Shown here piece by piece: positions 12,280-22,078 of a DNA stretch of 31,750 nucleotides (within the stretch, counting starts at the first letter, position 1; every line of letters begins with the position of its first letter). Under the pieces are notes generated by a model that saw nothing but the letters and a program-made list of their open reading frames with translations, was not told the DNA's origin and did no database searches. This stretch comes from Tetrahymena elliotti 4EA (taxonomy: Eukaryota > Ciliophora > Oligohymenophorea > Hymenostomatida > Tetrahymenidae), in the NCBI GenBank assembly GCA_000231825.2, contig JH720317.1, positions 5,625-37,374 of the forward strand, in the 5' to 3' direction. The position numbers and the translations under genes were made by a program.

Positions 12280-13779
12280 GGTAAATGAAATTTGACAATA
12301 TGAATTTCTTTGAATGTCAGAATATGGATTTAAATTAATGATTTTAAGATATGATTAAATAATTATAAATATGAAATTATTGATGACTTATAATTTTAAA
12401 CAGTGTTCAAAGTAAACTTCGTTGCAAGGAAAAGTAAAAAATAAATAAACAAATAATTAGATTTGAAGATATAAAGAAAGAATCAATATTGATAAAAAAT
12501 ACAAAAATGATAAATTAAGGATAAAAAGATATGTTGACATCACTCACTATTAATATGTCTTTTCGACTATTTTAGGATCTATAAAAGAAATTTAAAAAAG
12601 GGAGTCAAATCAACTAAAAGTCTTTGATTATTATTCTTAGAAAAAATAGAGAAAATTTTGTTTACCTCAAATGCAATTAAAAATTTTAATTTCTCTCAAA
12701 TGTAAAGTATTTTGTGATTTTTTTTCCCTTTGTCTTGATCCCCAAAAATTAAATTATTCAATTTACCGAAAATAAATCATAAATCAATTTACATATTTTG
12801 GAATTTTTTTCATTTTCTTTTTTGATCTAAATAAAACATTTTAAATTAAATCTTGTTTACTTTTATGAAAAATAATATTCTAATCCTGAAGGCTCTTTTT
12901 GTAAAAACAATATTCTAATCAAAGACTCTTTTTGTATTTCTTTAATACTTTTTGTTTAATAGAAATAAAAAAATGTAATCTGGGAAGAATGTTTGTTTTA
13001 ATCAATAAATACTATTAAGATATTCATTCATCAATTATGAATATCGGAAACAAAAAGAAAAAGATATTTATTTGACTATTCTTAGGAAAAAAAATATTAT
13101 TAATAAAAGAATTTAACTATTAAATTATCATTAAATTGAATACTATCACTCACCTGGAACCTAGAAGGGGATTTTTTTAAAATTCATGATTGGTTCTGTT
13201 TATAATTTCATGAAGAATGATTTATTCTATGCATTTTTTAGATAAAAGATATGATTTTGATTCTCCATATTTTATTTTAAATTTAGTTACATTTTTTAAA
13301 TGAATATAATTGTTTCTGATGAAAATAAGGATATATTCAATTCAGCACGTATTTAAACCCCCAAATCAATAAAAAAATAGCTTATTAAATAAAGTCATAC
13401 ATCAAAATTTTAATCATATTCAAAAAAATTCCATCAAATATTTGAACAAAAAAAGAATATTATATTATATTATCAAACAAACAAACATTATTACAAATAT
13501 GTGAAAGTATATGTCCAATATTTCTATTCCCATGTAAAATTAAAGTCTGAATTTTCTTAACTCTCAAATATCGTTAAACAACACTTCTGAAATCAAAAGT
13601 AAAAATTTAATAGTAAATAAAATTAAAAGAAAAGAATTCTATTTTTATTTTTTTAATATAAGTTTTTAGTTTGGGTTGGGCTGTTCATTTTTCATTTCAA
13701 ATAGATATTTTTGAATAAGGCAAATATAGAATTTTTAACATGGAAAGAGAAGTAATGATAAATATTGAATTAATTTAAA

Positions 13780-13920
13780 GGTGATGTCCACCTAGCAAGC
13801 TAGATAAGATATATATGTATAGATACAAATGAAGATAAAGGTTAAGTAAAGCTAATAATTAGTTTATATGTTTATTTAGGATACAGGATGTGTGTGGATG
13901 ATCATTAAATGATTACGCAC
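13780..13920. other. Possible structured element in a gene desert
   Basis: The segment is visibly richer in G and C than its surroundings. It contains the hairpin-forming GGTGATGTCCACC (13780-13792), the palindrome CTAGCAAGCTAG (13792-13803) and an imperfect hairpin at 13892-13920 pairing GTG...GATCAT with ATGATT...CAC. This would fit a small non-coding RNA or a protein-binding site. I recognise no RNA family and cannot assign a strand. Low confidence. Confidence 0.25.
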
Positions 13921-14576
13921 TTAAATGCTTGCTATAATAATTCGTAATTATTTTATATTAAGAGTTATATTCACGCAATGATTTGTTTTATATTTTCTTT
14001 TATTATTTTAAAGTTTGATTTAGTTACTATTAACTTTTAATCAGATTCGCAATGTAATTAAATCAATTTTTATTCTGAGTCAAGTGTAAATTAATTTATG
14101 AAATAATTAATCAGCTAATTGTATTTTCTTTTCAATTAATTTAGTTTATTTTTGGAGATAATCAATCTCTTACTTTTACTTTCATATTTCAAATATCTTT
14201 TTATCCTGAACAAAATATCCTTTTTTCCACTTTTTAATCTTACCATACCTTCTAAAACATTTTCTAAAGAAATTAATTAATAGAATTTTCTCTTTTTAAA
14301 GCTATTTCCATTTAATTAAGGAAAATATTTTTGTGATGAAATTGTTATTTTAAAAAAAAAAACATGTTATATTTGAATTTTCTTACCAAAATTCATTCAT
14401 TTTTTAGGAAATCAGCATATTTAAATGTAGAGTAAGTTTAATTAAAGCTTTTTTTATTAAATATCTAAGCTTTGGATTATGATGTATTAAATAATTAAAT
14501 TAAGCCACTTTTTTTAATTCCAATTTCATTTTTATGATGGTTTATTTTTATGAAAACAAATATGATGTAAATATAC

Positions 14577-15390
14577 TCATTAAAAAAATATAATAGTTGA
14601 AATTTTTGTAATATTAATGTAATTAGCATGCCAAAAACATTTTTATTTAAAATTTAATAATTAATTATTTATTTTTACAATAGGGTATGTGTTTCTAACA
14701 TAAATTAAGAATATTATTGAATTTTTTGAATGAATTTCTTTTATTGTTTAACTATATTTTTCCTTTATCTATTATTACAAATTATTATTATAAAATTGTA
14801 TAAGCAAAAATTGTAAACAGATCGTTTTAAGGTTTTCCATTTTGAAAGTTGTTTTTAGATACTAAAATAATACTTATTTTTTTTTTAATGAAATAGAATA
14901 ATAACCAATCGAAAAGTAAAAAAGGAAAGTAACATATTCCTTTTATCAAGTAAGAAATTTGGTATCATATTTAATTTTCAATTTTAGTATGTTTTTAGAT
15001 TATTTGAACAATAAATTTATCTTTTAAATAAAAATAAATTCATAATAAAAATATAATGGTAGAAATCATTTTAATATAACATTTATTGATAAGATATAAA
15101 GTGAATTATTTTTATATTCAATTAAAATTGTGCATATCAATATATTAATAGATTGATTCCTTTAGTATATTTCTTTTATTATTTAATTTGAATTTTGTTA
15201 TTGCCATGATTATTCATGTATAATATTTAAAATTTGTAACCAAATTAGTTTATGATTTTGCTTCGGTTTTTAGATAGTATGTTATTCTTTCTTCACTTTT
15301 AAATGAAATAGAATAAAAAGAAAAGAATTGTAAAAATGATATAAAAAAAGAAAGTAATATATTGTATTTATCAAATATAAAAATTCACTG
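14577..15390. repeat. Two degenerate direct copies of a ~350-400 bp AT-rich unit
   Basis: Copy A (about 14577-14965) and copy B (about 15037-15390) share blocks in the same order. These are TCATTAAAAAAATATAATAGTTG-like starts, ATTTCTTTTATT, a TTTTTAGATA block, AATGAAATAGAATA (14887 and 15302) and GAAAGTAAYATATT followed by TTTATCAA. The offset drifts from about 460 to 420 bp, showing many indels. There is no coding frame in common, so I read it as an old duplication or a dispersed non-coding repeat. Confidence 0.5.
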
Positions 15391-16190
15391 TATAAATAAT
15401 TCTATTGTAGTATCTTTAACATCTTAATAAGTATTTAATAATTCAAATATTATACTTAGATATTAAACAAATCAATTTCTTTATGATTTTTCACAAAAAT
15501 ATTTGGCTTCAAGAAAAAAATATAATCTTTATAAGTTGAATTTGGACTGAAAGTTAAGTAGTTTTATTATTTTGAAAATTTTCAAATGAATACTCTTTTA
15601 AACATTGAGTTAAAAGGGGAAATCTACATATTCACCATGATAACATACTTAAAATAGTCATTTTTCTAGAGTTATTTATTTAGTGAATTTAAATAGAATA
15701 AAGAAACACAATAATTTCATAATAAATAAAATGTAGATTTAAAATGTCATTTTTCTTAACTTAATAAAATATTGATTTTTTAGCTTTCTTCATAAATAAT
15801 ATTTTTAAGATGCAAATTAACTATTTTCTTTTGACAAATTTACTAAGTATGAATCAAACAATAAAGTATTGTAAAATAAATTTGAATAAAATTATAAGTT
15901 AATTTTAAAGATTTAGTTTAAATAGTATATAAATTTAATACCTATTTTAGAAAACATCAAAAATATCTGAAATAAATTTTATGTTCTGAAAAAAATAAAA
16001 TAAAAATGAAAAAAAAATCATGTAAAAAGATTAATTTAAAGATTAAAAACAAATGAAGACTTTGTTTGTTTGTTAGTAAATAGTGTCTATCAACATATTT
16101 ATTTATTTTTAATTCAAAATTATTTTTTAATCTTCTATTCTAAGATAAATTTATTTCTATTTAAAATATAAATTTTCTAAATCAAATCAA

Positions 16191-19100
16191 TCAGTCAACA
16201 CCCATAAAGGTTACAATAATTTGATAGAGATTAGCTATGGGGAAACCATGTCCAGCCCCACGGAGAGATAATCTGAGATGCTCTTTATAAACTTCAGATC
16301 CTTCCATTTAAATCATAACTGGTAAGTTTTTAACTGCATTCTTTTCTACGTCTTTGTAACTGAATTGACCAACACCATATAAAACATTAATGTTATTCAT
16401 ATCAGGAATAGCCATTACTTTAAGACCTAATACATTATTTAAGAGTCCACCAGCTCTTTTAAGGATATCATTAATGGAAACATTGATTTAAGCAGGATTA
16501 GGAATGTAGGCATCCAATTTGTAAGAAGTACTGTTACTTCCAGACGAATATTCAATCCAGAATTTATCAAAGGCATCTTAAGGCATATCAACTTTCTAAA
16601 TAAATTTGTTAGTAAAAATAGGAAGAGTAAATTCTACTCTTTTGCTTTGTCCATTTACTTCATAGGCCAATAAACCAACAGGCATTACTTAACGAGGTTC
16701 AGTAGACATTACTTACATCATAATTTAAGGATGGTCATCGTACTTAATTGGAGAAATATTGAAGTCTAATCCATTTTAATCTTGATTTACAATTACAAAA
16801 CTTACATTTTCCATTTTTCCAATCTTTTTATTTTATCCGAAATTTATTTAATAAAAAGTTAAAAGTAGAAGAAAATTTTATTTCTTGGAATTAATTCTTC
16901 TCAAAAAATTATTTAAAAAATTTGAGCGTTTTATTCAGGTATTTAATTAAAATTCTTATTTTGATAAAAGAAAATAGATAAATAAATAAATACCTTAGAT
17001 TCGAATTGCATAGCAATTTTACCCATGTGTTATTGATAATCACTCTTGAATTAAACAGTGAGCTCATTAGTTTCATAAACTTATCCTATTTAGGAAGAAA
17101 GAAGATTTTTGATTTGATTGATGTTGCTAAGAGAGTTCAAGTTAGGAGGGGGTGAAATAATATTGCTTCCTGATACAAGAACAGAGTTTTAGTTAATTTC
17201 ATAAAGCAAGTTATTTTTTAAATTTTCAATATGAGTATTGAGTGGAACTTTAGCTTGTGGAGTGTTATTTACAACAGGTCCACCAGGAGCTGATTTTGTT
17301 AAGAATTCAACACTTTCTTGAGCTCTTCTTTGGTTTTCTAATGCAACAGAAGGATCTTTCATTTCTTATTTAGAACCCATCTTTAACTTGTAAATTCTCT
17401 TGATCAAAGGATTATCTCCTTAAATATCTAATGAGAATGGTGGTTGTTTACTGAAAATAATTTGTTAAGCTTATTAAGGCTCATTCAAAAGAGCATTGTA
17501 TTCAACACCTCTTTATTGTAAATCAGGATCGAAGTGTTCACTTGAAACTTCAAATATTGATTAAACAATACCTCTTAACTCATTATATCTTGCAGCTAAC
17601 TTTGCGTATGCATTTAATAACATTTATCTTCCTTTATTGTTGTTAATTAATTTGAATGAAATAATGAAATTTAGAAAGCACTAGTTTTTATTTGAAAAAT
17701 TTACCTTTTTCTGAACACAAACTGTAATGACGATTGAGAACATCAAATATCTTTTAAGGATCTTTACCAGAATCAACAAGAAGAGGAGAATATTCTGAAA
17801 TAACGAAAGCAGCAATACAAACTAAGTTTTCATGAGCATGAGGGATGTTAATAGAGGTGAATAATTTAAGAGCAGCGTAACGTTATAATTCGGGGTTAGA
17901 TTCTTTACCAAATCCAACTATCATTTGAATAATACGGAACCAAATTTCATCTGTAACAAAATCACCAGAAGAAGAAATCAATTTAATAACACAATCAATG
18001 TACCAAGTTAAATTATCAGCAAATTTTTCTGCTAAGATAGCTATTTTTAAGACTAATTCTTCCTTAATGACTAAATCAGCTTTTTCTTCTGCATAACCTA
18101 ACAATTCTTCTACAATTCTCTTGGAAGTGTTTTGATTACACATTAAATATAGTAATTCTAAAGCTCTTCTCTTAATTGAGATATCATTTGACTTTAAAGA
18201 TTTTAAAATTGTGCTTAAATGCTTTTCTATTAAATCTTCATTATTGTGAACAAGTTTGCACATAGTTTCTAGACCTAAATATCTATTTTTACATTCAATA
18301 AATAAGATAATACAAATGAATTTCTAATTTTATATTACTTAAAGTTAGGTTCTCTGAAAGAAATGAAAACACCCAATCTTTTGATGACTTCATCCATACG
18401 TTTTTTAGGAATACCATCACCGTAATGAATTAAAAGAGAAGTAGCTTCGAAAAGAATACCATGATTTACATTATTACGGTTAACACTCTTAGTAACATCA
18501 ATGTTAATTAAAGTTCTTAAGACTTCCAATAAGACTTTTTTTACATTCTCATCAGTTGGAATTGGGTATAATTCAAGAATCTTCAAAAGTTTGACTTGTA
18601 ACCAAGGGTTGGGTGTTTGGTAATATAAGTAATCATTTGAGCATTCTTTATTTAAAACTAATTTAGAGAGAATCTTAACAATTTTAGGAACAACATCAGC
18701 AAATAAATCAGGAGATGAAAGCTATGCAATACCAAGAAGGAATGAAGCAGAGGCACTCAAAAATCCTAAACTGAAATATCCTTTTGGTTTTTATTGAATA
18801 ATAAATTAATTAATAAAATAAATAAATGCTGGCAATAAATCTGGCAAAAAAATAAATCTTAAATTAATAATCAATCATAAATTAAATTAAAATCTAATAA
18901 GCTTTATTGATTTGTTTGTTTTTTGTTTATTTATTTATTTGATTTGATTTGAAATTGAAAGAGCAAAATCTGATTGATTTTATTCAAGAATAATTTGATT
19001 TAATATTTTTTAAGTCTGATTTTTAAATAATGAATAAATGAATGATATTAAATGAGAAATTACTTCCTTCAAACATCTTGATTGTTTATTGAACCCATTT

Positions 19101-19744
19101 AGTTGGATCGTATCTCTCATTATACTTTCTATACATTCTCAATAAACAGAGAATAGCTTTTTTACGAACTTAAGGTTAGCAATTTCTATCACCAAGAACT
19201 ATTTTAATAATTTCCTAATCTAGTTATTCAGTAAGTTCTTTAGGAGCAAGAGAACCTATCATAGAAATAGCTAATGATTGATTAATTTCATTCATACTCT
19301 AAATGTCTTATTTAATTGATTATGCTATTGTTTTGTAAATTTCTGAGTTATTTTCATTTACCAAAATACCTATTTTTCATATTTTCATCACATTAACCAA
19401 AGCAACCAACAAAATGACTTCAAAATTGAAATCATTTAATTGATATTTTAATTTAAAAATTTACCTGTCGCTATATAGCCAGTGTATTTTTCAGAGAATT
19501 TAGAGGAATTAATCAAATTTGCTGCTTAGAAGTGGCCAAAATCAATTTCATAGCCTAAAATGTATATGTAAAGCATTTTCCAAACATATTTCTTACGCTA
19601 ATAGCCTGATATACCTTTATTTTCAAACTTATTTCTAATTTTTGCTAATTCTTTTGCAACTCTACTATACTCTTATTCTTTATTCTTGCACTACCTAATG
19701 TCCTTAATGAACTAAAGCAGTCCATTCATTGATTCTTGTGACAT
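16191..19744 (-). CDS. AP-2 clathrin adaptor complex, alpha large subunit (958 aa, six exons)
   Basis: The exons on the minus strand are 19744-19465, 19369-19064, 18780-18339, 18282-17705, 17631-16994 and 16823-16191. Introns of 95, 283, 56, 73 and 170 bp all begin GT and end AG, and the exons sum to 959 codons ending in TGA. The N-terminal trunk (to about 620) is an Armadillo-like solenoid matching alpha-adaptin along its length. Landmarks are FIKDIRQCKNKEQE near 12, RKKYVWKMLYIYILG from 50, EIDFGH, then YQTPNPWLQVKLLKILELYP, FREPNFKYLGLETMCKL and KIAILAEKFADNLTWYID. Lys52-Tyr53 align with the KY pair near the phosphoinositide-binding N-terminus of animal alpha-adaptin. A Pro/Asn-rich hinge leads to a C-terminal ear (about 715-958). 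As part of the AP-2 heterotetramer it should link clathrin, cargo and plasma-membrane PIP2 in endocytosis. It matches alpha rather than gamma or COPI gamma by these motifs and length. Confidence 0.93.
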
Positions 19745-19921
19745 TTTCTCCTTTCAGTGTTTATATATTATTTGATTATATCTCTTCCTTAAATTAAATA
19801 AGTATTTGATTTATTTTTCTTATCTTTTACTTTTATTTATTGCAAAAGCAAAGCATCTTTTAATATAGATTCATAAATAAATGAATCAAACAAAAAAATT
19901 AAAAATAATAAATAAATAAAC

Positions 19922-19996
19922 AAGCAAGCAAATAAACAAGTTGAACATAATAAAATGAATAGACTCAGCTGATTCACTATGTTTATTTACTTGCTT
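19922..19996. repeat. Inverted repeat (16/17 bp arms, 41 bp loop)
   Basis: AAGCAAGCAAATAAACA at 19922-19938 is matched by its reverse complement with one mismatch at 19980-19996. It lies about 180 bp upstream of the AP-2 alpha start, between that gene and the divergent tRNA array. The arms resemble the simple-sequence runs common in these flanks, so it may be chance pairing of low-complexity DNA. A role as a regulatory cruciform or a small transposon remnant is only a possibility. Confidence 0.4.
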
Positions 19997-20442
19997 GCTT
20001 CTATCAAGCACCCTTTTAATAAAAAAGAATCATTCGATATGGATTCATTCCAATTTATTTATTCACATTCAATAAATAATAGCTGATAACAAAAAAGATT
20101 ATGAAAATTATCTGAAAATCATCTTTATTCTTTCTCTATGTAATTTGCAAGCTGTTAATTAATGCATACAATTTTTATTATCATTTATTTAGTATTAATA
20201 AATTTAAAATAAATATGTAATCAATAAGCAAATGATTATAAAAGTAAACACATTTTTTAATATATTTAAATCTATTTTTTTAATCATTTAAACATATTTT
20301 AGAAACTAGCATGATTTTATTTATTTTTTCTATTTTAGATTTATTTAATATTGAATATTTACAAAACGATACATTCTTTTAATAAATGATAAATATGAAT
20401 TAATTAACAGTCTTTAACAATAATCAATTTCTTTTGAAAAAT

Positions 20443-20519
20443 GATCTTTAGTTCAGTGACAAGTGGCAGAGCTGAGAAAAGAAAATCATTAGGTTGTCTT
20501 TCAATCCTGGTAGGTCTCT
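20443..20519 (+). pseudogene. Decayed tRNA-Cys pseudogene, first unit of the array
   Basis: The sequence keeps TTTAGTTCAGTG, GTGGCAGAGC, ATTAGG, TTCAATCCTGG and AGGTCTC, all in the order of the intact genes downstream. A short insertion duplicates the CAGTG/AGTGGCAG region, and the anticodon arm is destroyed (no CTGCAAA). The first acceptor bases and several stem pairs are lost. It sits about one array period upstream of the second decayed copy. Confidence 0.75.
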
Positions 20520-20592
20520 TTTATTAATTAAATATTATTGAATATTAAGCTTCATATAATTAAAAACCAATTAAATATTAAAAATTTTTGTG

Positions 20593-20666
20593 GTAGTTCG
20601 AAATTTTAATTCATCAAGCGAACTACTGGAAGTTCTTATGTGTCAATTTAAACCTGACAAGTCCCT
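20593..20666 (+). pseudogene. Strongly decayed tRNA-Cys pseudogene, second unit of the array
   Basis: The 3' half still aligns with the intact genes: GCG-AACTACTG, GTTCTTATG, TCAATTTAAACC, TGACAAGTCCC followed by a T run. The D arm and anticodon are unrecognisable. The call rests mainly on position: it lies 150 bp after the first decayed copy and 153 bp before the first intact gene, so it is in phase with the array. Confidence 0.55.
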
Positions 20667-20745
20667 TTTTATAAATTTATAGAAAATTTTGTGAAAGTAA
20701 TCAATTCAAATAAACCTTTCAATCATATTATAATATATTGTTATG

Positions 20746-20817
20746 GGGGCTTTAGCTCAGTGGCAGAGCGGAGGACTGCAAATCCTTAGGTCGCCGGTTC
20801 AATCCCGGCAGGTCCCT
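20746..20817 (+). tRNA. tRNA-Cys (GCA), array copy 1
   Basis: The 72 nt folds into a full cloverleaf. The acceptor GGGGCTT pairs with AGGTCCC (with G-U pairs), the D stem is GCTC/GAGC, the anticodon stem GAGGA/TCCTT closes the loop CTGCAAA, and the T arm is GCCGG/CCGGC. The discriminator is U73, as expected for tRNA-Cys. The A box (TAGCTCAGTGG) and B box (GGTTCAATCCC) fit internal Pol III promoters, and a T run terminates transcription. AATATATTGTTATG sits immediately 5'. It reads UGC/UGU codons; UGA stays a stop in this window. Confidence 0.97.
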
Positions 20818-20897
20818 TTTTTCTAATTTTTAAATAAAATTTGAATAACAATTAATTTTAAATAAACTATATAAAGAAATTAAAATATATTGTTATG

Positions 20898-20969
20898 GGG
20901 GCTTTAGCTCAGTGGCAGAGCGGAGGACTGCAAATCCTTAGGTCGCCGGTTCAATCCCGGCAGGTCCCT
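20898..20969 (+). tRNA. tRNA-Cys (GCA), array copy 2
   Basis: It is identical over all 72 nt to copy 1 and starts 152 bp downstream of it. The 5' flank again carries AATAAACTAT and AATATATTGTTATG, and a T run follows the discriminator base. Confidence 0.97.
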
Positions 20970-21048
20970 TTTTACTTTATAGTTAAAAATATTTTAAGAA
21001 TAACACATTTAAATAAACTATTTAATGAGATTGAAATATATTGTTATG

Positions 21049-21120
21049 GGGGCTTTAGCTCAGTGGCAGAGCGGAGGACTGCAAATCCTTAGGTCGCCGG
21101 TTCAATCCCGGCAGGTCCCT
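21049..21120 (+). tRNA. tRNA-Cys (GCA), array copy 3
   Basis: It is identical to copy 1 and spaced 151 bp from copy 2. The 5' flank has AATAAACTATTTAATGAGATT then ATATATTGTTATG, so the spacer is duplicated along with the gene. Confidence 0.97.
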
Positions 21121-21189
21121 TTTTATCTATTTGATAATAATCAATCAATTTGAATAAACCATTTAATTATATTATAATATACTGTTATG

Positions 21190-21261
21190 GGGGCTTTAGC
21201 TCAGTGGCAGAGCGGAGGACTGCAAATCCTTAGGTCGCCGGTTCAATCCCGGCAGGTCCCT
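21190..21261 (+). tRNA. tRNA-Cys (GCA), array copy 4
   Basis: It is identical to copy 1 and spaced 141 bp from copy 3, the shortest interval in the array. The 5' flank closely resembles that of copy 1, with AATATACTGTTATG next to the gene. Confidence 0.97.
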
Positions 21262-21339
21262 TTTTACATGTTAATAAAAATATTTTAATATCAATACATT
21301 TAGATAAAAAAGGCTAAGAGATTGAAGTATATTGTAACG

Positions 21340-21411
21340 GGGGCTTTAGCTCAGTGGCAGAGCGGAGGACTGCAAATCCTTAGGTCGCCGGTTCAATCCC
21401 GGCAGGTCCCT
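21340..21411 (+). tRNA. tRNA-Cys (GCA), array copy 5
   Basis: It is identical to copy 1 and spaced 150 bp from copy 4. The flank has diverged to GATAAAAAAGGCTAAGAGATT and GTATATTGTAACG, while the gene itself has not changed. Confidence 0.97.
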
Positions 21412-21491
21412 TTTTCCTTTTTAAAGAAAAAATATTTTAAGAACAATACATTTAAATGAAATATTTAAAGAAATTAAAATCTATTGTGACG

Positions 21492-21563
21492 GGGGCTTTA
21501 GCTCAGTGGCAGAGCGGAGGACTGCAAATCCTTAGGTCGCCGGTTCAATCCCGGCAGGTCCCT
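21492..21563 (+). tRNA. tRNA-Cys (GCA), array copy 6
   Basis: It is identical to copy 1 and spaced 152 bp from copy 5. The flank reads AATGAAATATTTAAAGAAATT then ATCTATTGTGACG. It is the last unit of the array; the repeat does not continue beyond it. Confidence 0.97.
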
Positions 21564-22078
21564 TTTTTAGTTTTAGCTTTATAAAATGAAAAGAATCTTT
21601 AAACTAATTTGAAAATTATTTTCATTTTAAATTCTTTAATGCATAAAAAATACATATTTTTGTAAAGAATTTTTTCTATTTACAAATAAATAAAAATATT
21701 GTGTTGATTTAGCCAAGTTATGATTGATTATTTAATTATAATTATTTGTTTAGTGCTTTTTAAATTATAAATTAGTTATTCAAAAATGCTTAAGTTACTA
21801 AAAATTGTTTTCAAATTTAAACTTCAATAGATATTAAATATAATTTAAGTAAAAAATTTGCCATAAAAAGACATTCATAAAATATTAAAAAATAAAGTAT
21901 CTAGGATTTTGAAAATTAATAGAGGGAATAAATAATAATTAAAAACAATTTTTAAAATCTAAAATAGAAAATAGAAAATTCAGATTGCTTTAATAAAATA
22001 AGAAAAATAGATTAGATATAAATATTATATAAAATAAAAATTAATATTTACTGTTTATCAAAAGAAATATTTTCAATA
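21564..22078. other. AT-rich spacer between tRNA array and LRR gene 3' end
   Basis: No gene or repeat unit is visible. The array period is not continued here. Confidence 0.6.

Larger units (their letters stand above)
12280..16190. other. Long AT-rich region without a supported gene
   Basis: This region is the 5' flank of the amidase and the 3' flank of the AP-2 alpha gene. I see a 35 bp near-direct repeat (AATATTCTAATC...CTCTTTTTGTA) starting at 12874 and 12909. There is a slightly less AT-rich segment with hairpin potential at 13780-13920 and a two-copy degenerate repeat at 14577-15390; both are listed separately. No recognisable protein motif or tRNA was found. Small non-coding RNAs could be missed by eye. 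Confidence 0.55.

Noticed and set aside
16191..19744. AP-1 gamma or coatomer gamma subunit
   Set aside because: The trunk motifs (EIDFGH, KYVWKMLYIYILG, the TPNPWLQVKLL region, AILAEKFADNLTWYID) and the length with a two-part ear fit alpha-adaptin better than gamma-adaptin or COPI gamma.
20895..21092. Apparent 65-codon ORF across tRNA copies 2 and 3
   Set aside because: It overlaps structural tRNA sequence and its frame has no protein-like features.
20746..21563. CRISPR-like array of identical repeats with regular spacing
   Set aside because: The 72-nt repeats fold as complete tRNA-Cys genes with A and B boxes and T-run terminators. The spacers are related to each other, and the context is eukaryotic.
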